Shown piece by piece: positions 49,997 to 58,950 of a stretch of 64,000 bases of DNA. Under the pieces are notes generated by a model, which was not told the origin of the DNA, searched no databases, and saw nothing but the letters and a program-made list of their open reading frames with translations. Position 1 is the first letter of the stretch. The number at the start of each line of letters is the position of its first letter. Source of the stretch: Tyzzerella sp. (GTDB lineage Bacteria > Bacillota > Clostridia > Lachnospirales > Lachnospiraceae); assembly GCA_017410145.1 (NCBI GenBank), contig JAFQRJ010000023.1, forward strand, positions 1-64,000. The letters run 5' to 3'. The position numbers and the translations under genes were made by a program.

Positions 49997-50156
49997 CCCT
50001 ATGTTATGTTTAAGTGTTGTCAATACGAGACTAAGAGATCATTATGCAAATCTGGAAGACTTATGTGAGGACTTAGCAGTTGATAAAGATGCTTTAATTA
50101 CAAAACTTGGCACAATTGATTATGTATATGATGAAAGTATAAATCAGTTTGTTTAG
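49977..50156 (+). CDS. DUF4250 domain protein
   Basis: A 59-residue frame begins inside the end of the cyclo-ligase gene, with GAGGAGAAG upstream. It reads LPNDPMLCLSVVNTRLRDHY, NLEDLCEDLAVDKDALITKL and ends YVYDESINQFV. This matches the short DUF4250 family of Clostridia, which is helical and of unknown function. It lies 12 bases before miaB. Confidence 0.8.
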   Translation: MQILPNDPMLCLSVVNTRLRDHYANLEDLCEDLAVDKDALITKLGTIDYVYDESINQFV

Positions 50157-50168
50157 AAAGGATATTAA

Positions 50169-51629
50169 ATGAAAGAAATGGCAGAATACATAAATGATAT
50201 TGATGTTTCAAAACAAGCTCCGGTAGCTGAGCCTAATCGTCAATATTATTTTATCAAAAAAGCAAGTGAATATGTGAAAGCAGCTTCAAAGGAAGCGGGA
50301 CGACCGCTCACATTCTGTGTTACAACCTTTGGATGTCAGATGAATGCACGTGACTCTGAAAAATTAGTTGGAATATTAGAACAGATTGGATATCAAGAAG
50401 AAGTGGATGAGGATAAGGCTGACTTTGTCATCTACAACACTTGTACCGTTCGTGAAAATGCGAATATGCGTGTGTATGGTCGTTTGGGACAGTTAAAAGC
50501 AGCAAAGAAGAAAAATCCACACATGATGATTGGTCTTTGCGGTTGTATGATGCAGGAACCACATGTAGTAGAAAAATTAAAGACAAGTTATCATTTCGTA
50601 GATATTATATTTGGAACGCACAACATTTATAAATTTGCAGAGTTAATTGCGACCCGATTTGAATCCCGAAGAATGGTGATTGACATTTGGAAGGATACGG
50701 ATAAAATCGTGGAAGATTTGCCGAGCGAACGTAAATTCTCGTTTAAATCGGGTGTGAATATTATGTTTGGTTGTAATAATTTCTGTAGTTATTGTATCGT
50801 ACCATATGTTCGTGGACGAGAGAGAAGCCGCAATCCGAAGGATATTATTCGTGAGATTGAACGTCTGGTTGCTGATGGGGTTGTAGAGGTGATGCTTCTC
50901 GGTCAAAACGTGAATTCCTACGGAAAAAATTTAGAAGAACCGATGAGTTTTGCACAGCTTTTACAGAAAATTGAGAAAATTGAAGGTTTGGAGCGTATCC
51001 GATTTATGACCTCTCATCCAAAGGATTTGTCGGATGAACTGATAGAAGTAATGAAGAACTCAAAGAAAATATGTAGACATTTACACCTGCCGGTTCAATC
51101 GGGAAGTACAGAGATTCTAAAGAAAATGAATCGTCGTTATACCAAGGAACAATATTTGGAATTGGTACATAAAATCAGAGAGGCTGTACCGGATATTTCT
51201 TTAACAACCGATATTATTGTTGGTTTTCCCGGCGAGACAGAAGAAGACTTTTTAGAAACTATGGATGTGGTAAAGCAGGTTCGTTATGACAGTGCGTTTA
51301 CCTTTATTTATTCCAAACGTACCGGAACCCCTGCTGCCGTTATGGATAATCAAATCCCGGATGATGTAGTAAAACATCGATTTGACCGACTTTTAAAGGA
51401 AGTGCAATCTATCTCCGCAGAGGTTTGCAGTGTTCATGAAAACACCATGCAATCCGTATTAGTCGAGTCCATGAATGATCACGATGAAAGACTTGTCACA
51501 GGAAGAATGAGCAACAATCTTTTGGTACATTTTCCGGGTGATGCAAGTTTAATTGGGAAAATCGTTGACGTATATTTAAAAGAATGTAAAGGCTTTTACT
51601 ATATCGGAGAAATGAAAAATATACCATAG
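50169..51629 (+). CDS. miaB: tRNA-2-methylthio-N6-dimethylallyladenosine synthase
   Basis: The 486-residue radical SAM enzyme adds a methylthio group to i6A37 in tRNA. The N-terminal UPF0004 domain holds cysteines in TFGCQMNARDSE (near 60), NTCTVREN (near 97) and GLCGCM (near 131), which bind the auxiliary cluster. The radical SAM motif CNNFCSYC is near residue 201, with VPYVRGRERSR following. A C-terminal TRAM domain ends the protein. The N-terminus has a 40-residue extension typical of clostridial MiaB. AGAAAGGATATT precedes the ATG. It precedes mutS, mutL and miaA, as in many Clostridia. Confidence 0.95.
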   Translation: MKEMAEYINDIDVSKQAPVAEPNRQYYFIKKASEYVKAASKEAGRPLTFCVTTFGCQMNARDSEKLVGILEQIGYQEEVDEDKADFVIYNTCTVRENANMRVYGRLGQLKAAKKKNPHMMIGLCGCMMQEPHVVEKLKTSYHFVDIIFGTHNIYKFAELIATRFESRRMVIDIWKDTDKIVEDLPSERKFSFKSGVNIMFGCNNFCSYCIVPYVRGRERSRNPKDIIREIERLVADGVVEVMLLGQNVNSYGKNLEEPMSFAQLLQKIEKIEGLERIRFMTSHPKDLSDELIEVMKNSKKICRHLHLPVQSGSTEILKKMNRRYTKEQYLELVHKIREAVPDISLTTDIIVGFPGETEEDFLETMDVVKQVRYDSAFTFIYSKRTGTPAAVMDNQIPDDVVKHRFDRLLKEVQSISAEVCSVHENTMQSVLVESMNDHDERLVTGRMSNNLLVHFPGDASLIGKIVDVYLKECKGFYYIGEMKNIP

Positions 51630-51641
51630 ATAAAAAACAAG

Positions 51642-51688
51642 AAAAACGTCCAAACTATGTATTAGTTTACATAGGGAGGACGTTTTTT
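51642..51688 (+). terminator. Composite hairpin containing the ribosome site of the next gene
   Basis: The outer stem AAAAACGTCC/GGACGTTTTT and the inner stem CTATGTA/TACATAG enclose a six-base loop. A T-run (51,683-51,688) ends at the base before ATG 51,689. The 3' arm carries GGGAGG (51,674-51,679), the ribosome site of that gene. It can act as the miaB terminator and, if read through, can hide the ribosome site. Confidence 0.65.
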
Positions 51689-52111
51689 ATGGCTTTGAAA
51701 CGATTGGTAGAATATGGATTTTTATGGCTTGTTGGTGGCTCGCTATATTACGCATTTGAAATAGCATTTCGCGGGTTTTCCCATTGGAGTATGTTTATGC
51801 TTGGGGGAATATGTATGGCATTTTTTGCTTTCCAGGGACGCGCAATGCATTGGAGTGAACCGATGTGGAAACAGGTGATACGGTGCACGATTTTTGTTAC
51901 GGCATGTGAATTTATAACGGGAATCATTGTCAATGAATGGCTTCATTTGGGAGTGTGGGATTACAGTGACCAACCTTTTCATTTATTCGGACAAATCTGC
52001 CTTCCGTTTGCCGTGATTTTTTCGGGATTATGTGCGGCAGGCATTCCTCTTTGCGGATATTTATTGCATTGGATATTTCGAGAAGAAAAACCGCGATATC
52101 GGGTACTTTAA
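51689..52111 (+). CDS. Small membrane protein, putative ABC transporter type IV (CmpB-like)
   Basis: The 140-residue protein has four hydrophobic segments (about 7-27, 32-49, 66-86 and 100-128), with GGSLYYAFEIAFRGFSHWSMF near the start and EWLHLGVWDYSDQPFHLFGQICLPF in the second half. These resemble the 'putative ABC-transporter type IV' family (PF06541) of Firmicutes, whose function is not known and which lacks an ATPase partner here. Its ribosome site lies within the preceding hairpin. It stands alone between miaB and mutS. Confidence 0.7.
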   Translation: MALKRLVEYGFLWLVGGSLYYAFEIAFRGFSHWSMFMLGGICMAFFAFQGRAMHWSEPMWKQVIRCTIFVTACEFITGIIVNEWLHLGVWDYSDQPFHLFGQICLPFAVIFSGLCAAGIPLCGYLLHWIFREEKPRYRVL

Positions 52112-52124
52112 TTTAGAGAAAATC

Positions 52125-52153
52125 TTGTGTTTTTTGTGAAATTGAGCTATAAT
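52125..52153 (+). promoter_or_regulatory. Promoter of the mutS-mutL-miaA run
   Basis: TTGTGT (52,125-52,130) and a perfect TATAAT (52,148-52,153) are 17 bases apart, 39 bases before the mutS start. Confidence 0.7.
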
Positions 52154-52192
52154 TTACTCTGTATGATTATGTAAAAACAAAGGAGAAAAAAC

Positions 52193-54838
52193 GTGGCAGA
52201 ATTAACACCGATGATGCAACAATATATGGAGACAAAAGCACAGTATAAGGATTGCATCTTATTCTATAGATTAGGCGATTTCTATGAAATGTTTTTTGAG
52301 GATGCGCTAACTGTTACCAAAGAATTAGACATTACATTAACCGGCAAAAGTTGTGGTTTGGAAGAGCGTGCACCTATGTGTGGGGTTCCTTATCATTCGG
52401 TTGAAGGCTATTTAAATCGTCTGGTACAAAAAGGGTATAAAGTTGCAATTTGTGAACAAGTAGAAGATCCGAAGTTTGCAAAAGGTATCGTAAAACGTGA
52501 AGTAGTACGTATTGTAACTCCGGGGACGAACTTAAATATGCAGGCCCTTGATGAGTCGAAAAACAACTATATCATGTGTATCGTGTACATGGATGACAAT
52601 TATGGTATTGGTGTTTGCGATGTGACAACCGGAGATTTTTTTGTGACAGAGTTAGATAGCAGTCGCAAATTATTAGATGAAATTGCAAAATTTGCACCTT
52701 CTGAAATCATATGCAATGAATCACTTTTGGTAAGTGGCATTGATTTGGAGGATTTGAAAAATCGTTTGGGAATTGCGGTATATGCATTGGATAGCTGGTA
52801 TTTTGATGATGCCTTATGTGAAAAATCATTAAAAGAGCATTTTAAAGTGGCATCCTTGGAAGGGCTTGGACTTTCTGAGTATAATTGCGGTCAGATATCA
52901 GCTGGCGCACTTTTGCAATATCTTTATGAAACACAAAAGAATTCGCTTGCACACCTATCTCATATCAGTTGTTATACAACAGGGAAATATATGTTACTTG
53001 ACAGTTTTTCCAGAAGAAATCTGGAACTATGTGAGACCTTGCGTGAGAAACAAAAAAGAGGCTCCCTTTTATGGGTGTTAGATAAGACAAAAACCGCCAT
53101 GGGAGCACGTATGTTACGCAGTTTTGTGGAGCAGCCTTTGATTGATCAAGAAGAGATTGTAAAAAGACTGGATGCGGTTTCTGAATTAAAAGACAATGCG
53201 ATTTGCCGAGAAGAAATTCGCGAATACCTGACACCGGTTTATGATTTGGAACGTTTAATCAGTAAGGTTACATATCAATCGGCAAACCCAAGGGATATGA
53301 TTGCATTTCGCAGTTCTCTGGAAATGCTGCCACATATCAAATGTATTCTCGGTGATATGGAGACACCGTTATTAAAAGAGTTATATGACAGTTTGGATAG
53401 TTTAGAAGAACTATGTGGATTGATTCGCTGTTCCATTCAAGAGGAACCGCCTCTTGCAATGAAAGAGGGAGGTATCATCAAAGAAGGGTATAACGAAACC
53501 GTTGATCAACTTCGCAATGCAAAGGTAGAAGGAAAGACATGGTTGGCTGAACTGGAAGCAGAAGAGCGCGACAAGACTGGCATTAAAAATTTAAAGATTA
53601 AATATAACAAAGTGTTTGGGTATTATCTGGAGGTTACCAATTCATACAAGGATATGGTGCCGGATTATTACTCCAGAAAACAGACACTGGCAAATGCAGA
53701 GCGTTATATTATCCCACGCCTAAAAGAATTAGAAGATATGATACTTGGTGCAGAAGATAAGCTATATGCATTGGAATATGAGTTGTTCTGCGAGGTAAGA
53801 GAGCGGATTGCTGCAGAAATTTTAAGAATTCAAAGAACAGCAAAAGCCATTGCGCAAATTGATGTGCTTTCTTCCCTTGCACTTGTGGCCGAACGTAATA
53901 ATTATGTGAGACCGACTATCAATGAAAAAGGTGTAATTGACATCAAAAACGGACGTCATCCGGTGGTGGAAAAGATGATTCCAAATGACATGTTTATTGC
54001 AAACGACACCTATTTAGATGACAAGAAAAATCGTGTATCTATTATCACTGGTCCGAACATGGCTGGTAAATCTACCTACATGCGTCAAACAGCATTGATT
54101 GTTTTATTGGCACAGATTGGATCATTCGTACCTGCGGAAAGCGCAAATATCGGTATTGTGGATCGCATTTTTACGCGTGTAGGTGCTTCCGACGACCTGG
54201 CATCCGGACAAAGTACTTTTATGGTTGAGATGACAGAGGTTGCAAATATTCTTCGCAATGCAACCAATAAGAGTCTTTTGATTTTGGATGAAATCGGACG
54301 TGGTACCAGTACATTTGATGGACTTAGTATTGCATGGGCAGTTGTAGAGCACATCAGCAACAAGAAAATTCTTGGAGCAAAGACTTTGTTTGCAACCCAT
54401 TACCATGAACTGACGGAGTTGGAAGGAAAAATTGACAGTGTGAACAATTACTGCATTGCGGTGAAGGAACAAGGAGATGACATTGTATTTTTGCGTAAAA
54501 TCGTAAAAGGCGGTGCAGACAAGAGTTATGGTATTCAAGTTGCAAAACTTGCAGGCGTTCCGGAGTCCGTTATATCCAGAGCGAAAGAGATTGTAAATGA
54601 ATTGGTGGATGTTGACATTACCAACCGTATCCGAGACATCTCCGTACAGTCTTCTGAAGCTACAAAAAAAGTAAAGCGCTACGACGAAGTGGATTTGGCG
54701 CAAATGTCCTTATTTGACACAGTAAAAGATGATGATGTCTTAGAAGAATTGAAAGAAATCGATGTCAGCAATCTAACACCGATGGATGCGTTAAATACGA
54801 TTTTCCGTTTGCAAAACAAACTGAAAAACAGATGGTAG
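52193..54838 (+). CDS. mutS: DNA mismatch repair protein MutS
   Basis: The 881-residue protein recognises base mismatches. The mismatch-binding domain starts PMMQQYMETKAQYKDCILFYRLGDFYEMF, with the Phe-x-Glu pair in FYEMF near residue 38. The ATPase has Walker A GPNMAGKST near residue 622, Walker B LLILDEIGRGTS near 697 and the ATHYHEL segment near 733. A beta-clamp-like QMSLF motif occurs near residue 838. The start is GTG with AAAGGAG upstream. mutL follows after 14 bases. Confidence 0.96.
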   Translation: MAELTPMMQQYMETKAQYKDCILFYRLGDFYEMFFEDALTVTKELDITLTGKSCGLEERAPMCGVPYHSVEGYLNRLVQKGYKVAICEQVEDPKFAKGIVKREVVRIVTPGTNLNMQALDESKNNYIMCIVYMDDNYGIGVCDVTTGDFFVTELDSSRKLLDEIAKFAPSEIICNESLLVSGIDLEDLKNRLGIAVYALDSWYFDDALCEKSLKEHFKVASLEGLGLSEYNCGQISAGALLQYLYETQKNSLAHLSHISCYTTGKYMLLDSFSRRNLELCETLREKQKRGSLLWVLDKTKTAMGARMLRSFVEQPLIDQEEIVKRLDAVSELKDNAICREEIREYLTPVYDLERLISKVTYQSANPRDMIAFRSSLEMLPHIKCILGDMETPLLKELYDSLDSLEELCGLIRCSIQEEPPLAMKEGGIIKEGYNETVDQLRNAKVEGKTWLAELEAEERDKTGIKNLKIKYNKVFGYYLEVTNSYKDMVPDYYSRKQTLANAERYIIPRLKELEDMILGAEDKLYALEYELFCEVRERIAAEILRIQRTAKAIAQIDVLSSLALVAERNNYVRPTINEKGVIDIKNGRHPVVEKMIPNDMFIANDTYLDDKKNRVSIITGPNMAGKSTYMRQTALIVLLAQIGSFVPAESANIGIVDRIFTRVGASDDLASGQSTFMVEMTEVANILRNATNKSLLILDEIGRGTSTFDGLSIAWAVVEHISNKKILGAKTLFATHYHELTELEGKIDSVNNYCIAVKEQGDDIVFLRKIVKGGADKSYGIQVAKLAGVPESVISRAKEIVNELVDVDITNRIRDISVQSSEATKKVKRYDEVDLAQMSLFDTVKDDDVLEELKEIDVSNLTPMDALNTIFRLQNKLKNRW

Positions 54839-54852
54839 TATAAAGGAGTATT

Positions 54853-56736
54853 ATGGCGAATATTCAAGTTTTAGATCAAGTTACAATTGATAAAATCGCA
54901 GCAGGCGAAGTCATAGAAAGACCGGCATCAATTGTCAAGGAATTGGTGGAAAATGCTATTGATGCAGGTGCAACTGCTGTGACGGTAGAGATTAAAGAGG
55001 GTGGCATATCATTTATCCGTATTACCGATAATGGTTGCGGGATACCTAGAGAAGAAGTGCCAGTAGCATTTTTACGTCACTCTACCAGCAAAATACGAAC
55101 AGTGGAGGATTTATCTACCGTTGCATCTTTAGGATTTCGAGGGGAAGCTTTATCCAGTATTGCAGCTATTTCGCAGGTGGAATTAATTACAAAGACAAGA
55201 GACTCTGTACTTGGCACACGCTATCTGATTGAAGGCGGTAAGGAAAAGAAAATTGAGGATGCAGGAGCCAAAGACGGCACCACATTTTTAATTCGCCAAA
55301 TGTTTTATAATACGCCTGCAAGAAGAAAATTTTTAAAAACAGCAATGACGGAAGCAAGTCATGTAAATGAACTTATGACTCGTCTTGCCTTATCTCATCC
55401 GGAAGTTTCTTTTGAGTTTATCAATAATGGGCAATCCAAGTTACATACATCAGGAAATGGAAGATTAAAGGATGTCATTTATCAGGTGTTTGGCCGTGAA
55501 GTCACACAGAATCTTTTGGAAGTGGATGAAGCGATTCCGGGATTAAAGGTGACAGGTTACATTGGAAAGCCACTTATTTCAAGAGGAAACCGCAACTATG
55601 AAAATTACTATATCAATGGACGTTATGTAAAGAGTAATATCATTGCAAAATCCATTGAGGCTGCATACAAAGATTTTACAATGCAACACAAATATCCATT
55701 TACTGTATTACATTTTGTGATGGATGGAAATGATTTAGATGTGAATGTGCATCCGACAAAGATGGAACTTCGTTTTAGCAGACAACAGGATGTCTATAAT
55801 TTTGTGTATATGGCTGTAAAAAATGCACTAAGTGAACGGGAACTTATTCCACGTGTGGAATTACCTGAAGCGAAAATAGAAAAGCTTACAACATCGGTAA
55901 AAGAGGAACGAAATCTCGACTACTTTATGAAAAAGATGCAGGAGAGAGTTACTTCTTACCATAACCAGCAATCTCAGGCCGAGGTGAAGGATATATATGG
56001 GGTACATCGAGAAGCTGAACAGGTTGACCGTATTCGGGAGGCTGTGAATTATCGTAAAGTACAGGATAATACGCCAAAGCCGAACGTAACAAAAGCAGAG
56101 GAAAAACCAGAACAATTAAATTTGTTTGAAGAAAAGTTATTATCGAAAGAATCTGTAGTAGAACATAGAATAATCGGACAACTTTTTGATACTTATTGGC
56201 TAGTGGAATTTCATGAGCAGTTGTATATCATAGACCAACATGCAGCCCATGAGCGTGTGTTATATGAAAAGACCTTGCAGGGTATGAAAACAAGGGAATT
56301 CACTTCTCAATATTTAAGCCCGCCAATTATCTTAAACTTATCCATGCAGGAAGAAGAAGTTCTAAAAGAACACATGGATACATTTGCAAATATTGGCTTT
56401 GAAATTGAAGCCTTCGGCGGTGATTCTTATGCTGTCAGGGCAATTCCGGACAACTTGTTTAGTATTGCAAAAAAAGAATTGCTTATTGAGATGTTAGACA
56501 GCCTGGTGGAAGGTATTTCATCTTCAGTTGCACCGGACATGATTGCAGAAAAGGTTGCTTCTATGTCGTGTAAGGCGGCAGTCAAAGGCAATTCCAGGTT
56601 ATCCTTTGCGGAAGTAGAGGTCTTGATAAAAGAACTTTTAAAATTGGACAATCCATACCATTGTCCTCATGGTCGTCCGACAATTATTGCAATGACCAAA
56701 CAAGAATTGGAGAAAAAATTCAAACGAATTGTATAG
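54853..56736 (+). CDS. mutL: DNA mismatch repair protein MutL
   Basis: The 627-residue protein has the GHKL ATPase: IAAGEVIERPASIVKELVENAIDAGA (residues 13-38), DNGCGI near residue 57, GFRGEAL near 94 and NTPARRKFLK near 151. The C-terminal dimerisation domain has an IDQHAAHERVLYE block near residue 457, the metal-binding motif of endonuclease-active MutL proteins, and ends with CPHGRPT. It links mismatch detection by MutS to strand removal. It starts 14 bases after mutS and is followed seven bases later by miaA. Confidence 0.96.
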   Translation: MANIQVLDQVTIDKIAAGEVIERPASIVKELVENAIDAGATAVTVEIKEGGISFIRITDNGCGIPREEVPVAFLRHSTSKIRTVEDLSTVASLGFRGEALSSIAAISQVELITKTRDSVLGTRYLIEGGKEKKIEDAGAKDGTTFLIRQMFYNTPARRKFLKTAMTEASHVNELMTRLALSHPEVSFEFINNGQSKLHTSGNGRLKDVIYQVFGREVTQNLLEVDEAIPGLKVTGYIGKPLISRGNRNYENYYINGRYVKSNIIAKSIEAAYKDFTMQHKYPFTVLHFVMDGNDLDVNVHPTKMELRFSRQQDVYNFVYMAVKNALSERELIPRVELPEAKIEKLTTSVKEERNLDYFMKKMQERVTSYHNQQSQAEVKDIYGVHREAEQVDRIREAVNYRKVQDNTPKPNVTKAEEKPEQLNLFEEKLLSKESVVEHRIIGQLFDTYWLVEFHEQLYIIDQHAAHERVLYEKTLQGMKTREFTSQYLSPPIILNLSMQEEEVLKEHMDTFANIGFEIEAFGGDSYAVRAIPDNLFSIAKKELLIEMLDSLVEGISSSVAPDMIAEKVASMSCKAAVKGNSRLSFAEVEVLIKELLKLDNPYHCPHGRPTIIAMTKQELEKKFKRIV

Positions 56737-56743
56737 GAGAACT

Positions 56744-57700
56744 ATGAAAAAACCGTTAATCATTTTGACAGGTCCGACTGCGGTTGGAAAGACAAGAGCA
56801 TCCATTGGACTGGCAAAAGCCCTAAATGGAGAAATCATTTCTGCGGATTCCATGCAGGTATATAAGCATATGGATATTGGTTCCGCCAAAATTTCTCCCC
56901 ATGAGATGCAGGGCATCAAACATTATTTAATTGATGAGCTTGAACCGGATGAAGAATTTCATGTGGTGCGCTTTCAAGAAATGGCAAAAAAAGCACTGGA
57001 AGAAATTTATGCAAAGAATAAGGTTCCAATTGTGGTTGGTGGTACCGGATTTTATATTCAAGCATTGCTATATGATATTGATTTCACAGAAAGCAATGAG
57101 GATACCACATATCGGAATGAATTGGAACATCTGGCAAGGGAAAAAGGTGCAGAAGTTCTACATGACATGTTGCGAAAGGTAGATCCAAAATCCGCAGAAG
57201 CAATTCATGCAAACAATGTAAAGCGGGTCATTCGCGCCTTGGAATTTCACAAACAGACAGGGGCGATGATTTCCGAGCACAACGAACAGGAACGAACAAA
57301 AAATTCACCTTATGAGTTCTGTTATTTTGTATTAAACGATGAACGTGAACGCTTATATGAGCGTATTAACCTTCGCATTGACCAGATGTTAGAAGCTGGC
57401 CTTGTAGAGGAGGTAAACGCCTTAAAAGAACAAGGGTATACCAAGGATATGGTTTCCATGCAGGGACTTGGATACAAAGAAATCTTAGATTACTTAAATG
57501 GGGATTGTACGTTAGAAGAAGCCATTTATGTTTTAAAACGAGACACCAGACATTTTGCGAAACGCCAGCTTACATGGTTTCGCCGTGAGCGGGACGTAAT
57601 TTGGATTTCAAAAAATGATTATCAATACGACGAGGATAAAATATTAAATGCGATGTTAGATCGCATTCGAGAAAGGATTCAAATATGTATCAGAAATTAG
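56744..57700 (+). CDS. miaA: tRNA dimethylallyltransferase
   Basis: The 318-residue enzyme transfers the dimethylallyl group to A37 of tRNAs reading UNN codons; MiaB then modifies the product. The P-loop ILTGPTAVGKT (residues 6-16), ISADSMQVYKHMDIGSAK near residue 34, VGGTGFYIQALL near 97 and the C-terminal TRHFAKRQLTWFRRE block are characteristic. ATG at 56,744 is set by TAGGAGA upstream. The end overlaps the next gene by 16 bases. Confidence 0.95.
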   Translation: MKKPLIILTGPTAVGKTRASIGLAKALNGEIISADSMQVYKHMDIGSAKISPHEMQGIKHYLIDELEPDEEFHVVRFQEMAKKALEEIYAKNKVPIVVGGTGFYIQALLYDIDFTESNEDTTYRNELEHLAREKGAEVLHDMLRKVDPKSAEAIHANNVKRVIRALEFHKQTGAMISEHNEQERTKNSPYEFCYFVLNDERERLYERINLRIDQMLEAGLVEEVNALKEQGYTKDMVSMQGLGYKEILDYLNGDCTLEEAIYVLKRDTRHFAKRQLTWFRRERDVIWISKNDYQYDEDKILNAMLDRIRERIQICIRN

Positions 57701-58950
57701 GAATATCAAAGGAAGTATTGGCGTTTGGCGAGAAAATTGAACAATCTTTGTTAGAACGCTTTGCTGAAATTGACCGTGTAGCAGAATACAATCAGTTAAA
57801 AGTGATACATGCCATGCAGGAATGTCGAGTAAATGAAAGTTGTTTTAACTATGCAAGTGGTTATGGTTATAGCGATCGTGGCCGAGATGTATTAGAAGAA
57901 GTCTATGCAAAAACCTTTCATACAGAGGCTGCCTTAGTACGACCACAGATTACCTGCGGGACCCATGCATTGGCATTGGCCTTAAGTGCAAATTTAAGGC
58001 CGGGTGATGAACTTTTATCACCGGTTGGGAAGCCCTATGACACGCTTGAAGAGGTCATTGGAATACGCCCTTCAAAGGGTTCACTTGCTGAGTATGGTAT
58101 CACATACAAGCAGGTAGATTTATTTGAAGACGGCAGCTTTGATTATGAAAACATCAAAAAGGCTATAAACAATAAAACCAAATTGGTAACCATTCAACGC
58201 TCCAAAGGTTATCAGACGCGACCAAGTTTTTCTGTAAAACAGATTGGCGAACTAATTGCATTTGTCAAATCCATCAAACCGGATGTCATCTGTATGGTTG
58301 ATAACTGTTATGGAGAATTTGTGGAAACCATCGAGCCAAGTGATGTGGGTGCAGACATGATTGTGGGATCTTTAATTAAGAATCCGGGTGGTGGACTTGC
58401 CCCAATTGGAGGCTATATTGCCGGAACAGAAAACTGTATTGAAAATTGTGCCTATCGTTTGACTTCACCGGGACTTGGAAAAGAGGTGGGGGCATCCTTG
58501 GGTGTCATGCAATCCTTCTATCAGGGCTTTTTCCTTTCACCAACTGTAGTGGCAGGCGCATTAAAAGGTGCCATTTTTGCGGCAAATATTTATGAGTCAC
58601 TGGGCTTTCCTGTAATACCAAATGGTTCGGAAAGCAGACATGATATCATTCAGGCAGTCACCTTAGGAACACCGGAAGGAGTCATTGCATTCTGCAAAGG
58701 TATTCAGGCAGCAGCACCGGTAGACAGTTATGTTTCTCCGGAACCTTGGGCAATGCCGGGATACGATAGTGACGTTATCATGGCTGCGGGTGCATTTGTA
58801 CAGGGTTCTTCTATTGAACTGAGTGCGGATGGACCAATCAAACCACCTTATGCAGTTTATTTTCAGGGTGGTCTCACATGGGCACATGCCAAATTAGGGA
58901 TTTTAAGATCATTAGAGGAGTTAGTTCGTAGAGGATTAGTAACATTATGA
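57685..58950 (+). CDS. PLP-dependent methionine gamma-lyase family protein (aluminium resistance protein-like, YnbB type)
   Basis: The 421-residue protein is a fold-type I PLP enzyme. ASGYGYSDRGRDVLEEVYA near residue 53, VRPQITCGTHALALAL near 86, VDNCYGEFVE near 209 and the cofactor-lysine block GSLIKNPGGGLAP near 231 are typical of the family annotated as 'methionine gamma-lyase family/aluminium resistance protein'. The reaction is not established. It starts inside the end of miaA and overlaps the flavoprotein gene by four bases. The miaA-YnbB order is widely conserved in Firmicutes. Confidence 0.85.
   Translation: MYQKLGISKEVLAFGEKIEQSLLERFAEIDRVAEYNQLKVIHAMQECRVNESCFNYASGYGYSDRGRDVLEEVYAKTFHTEAALVRPQITCGTHALALALSANLRPGDELLSPVGKPYDTLEEVIGIRPSKGSLAEYGITYKQVDLFEDGSFDYENIKKAINNKTKLVTIQRSKGYQTRPSFSVKQIGELIAFVKSIKPDVICMVDNCYGEFVETIEPSDVGADMIVGSLIKNPGGGLAPIGGYIAGTENCIENCAYRLTSPGLGKEVGASLGVMQSFYQGFFLSPTVVAGALKGAIFAANIYESLGFPVIPNGSESRHDIIQAVTLGTPEGVIAFCKGIQAAAPVDSYVSPEPWAMPGYDSDVIMAAGAFVQGSSIELSADGPIKPPYAVYFQGGLTWAHAKLGILRSLEELVRRGLVTL

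Noticed and set aside
54122..54703. 193-codon - strand open frame inside mutS
   Set aside because: It lies fully opposite a well-supported mutS gene, has no ribosome site and its product shows no domain pattern. The frame is a by-product of mutS codon use.
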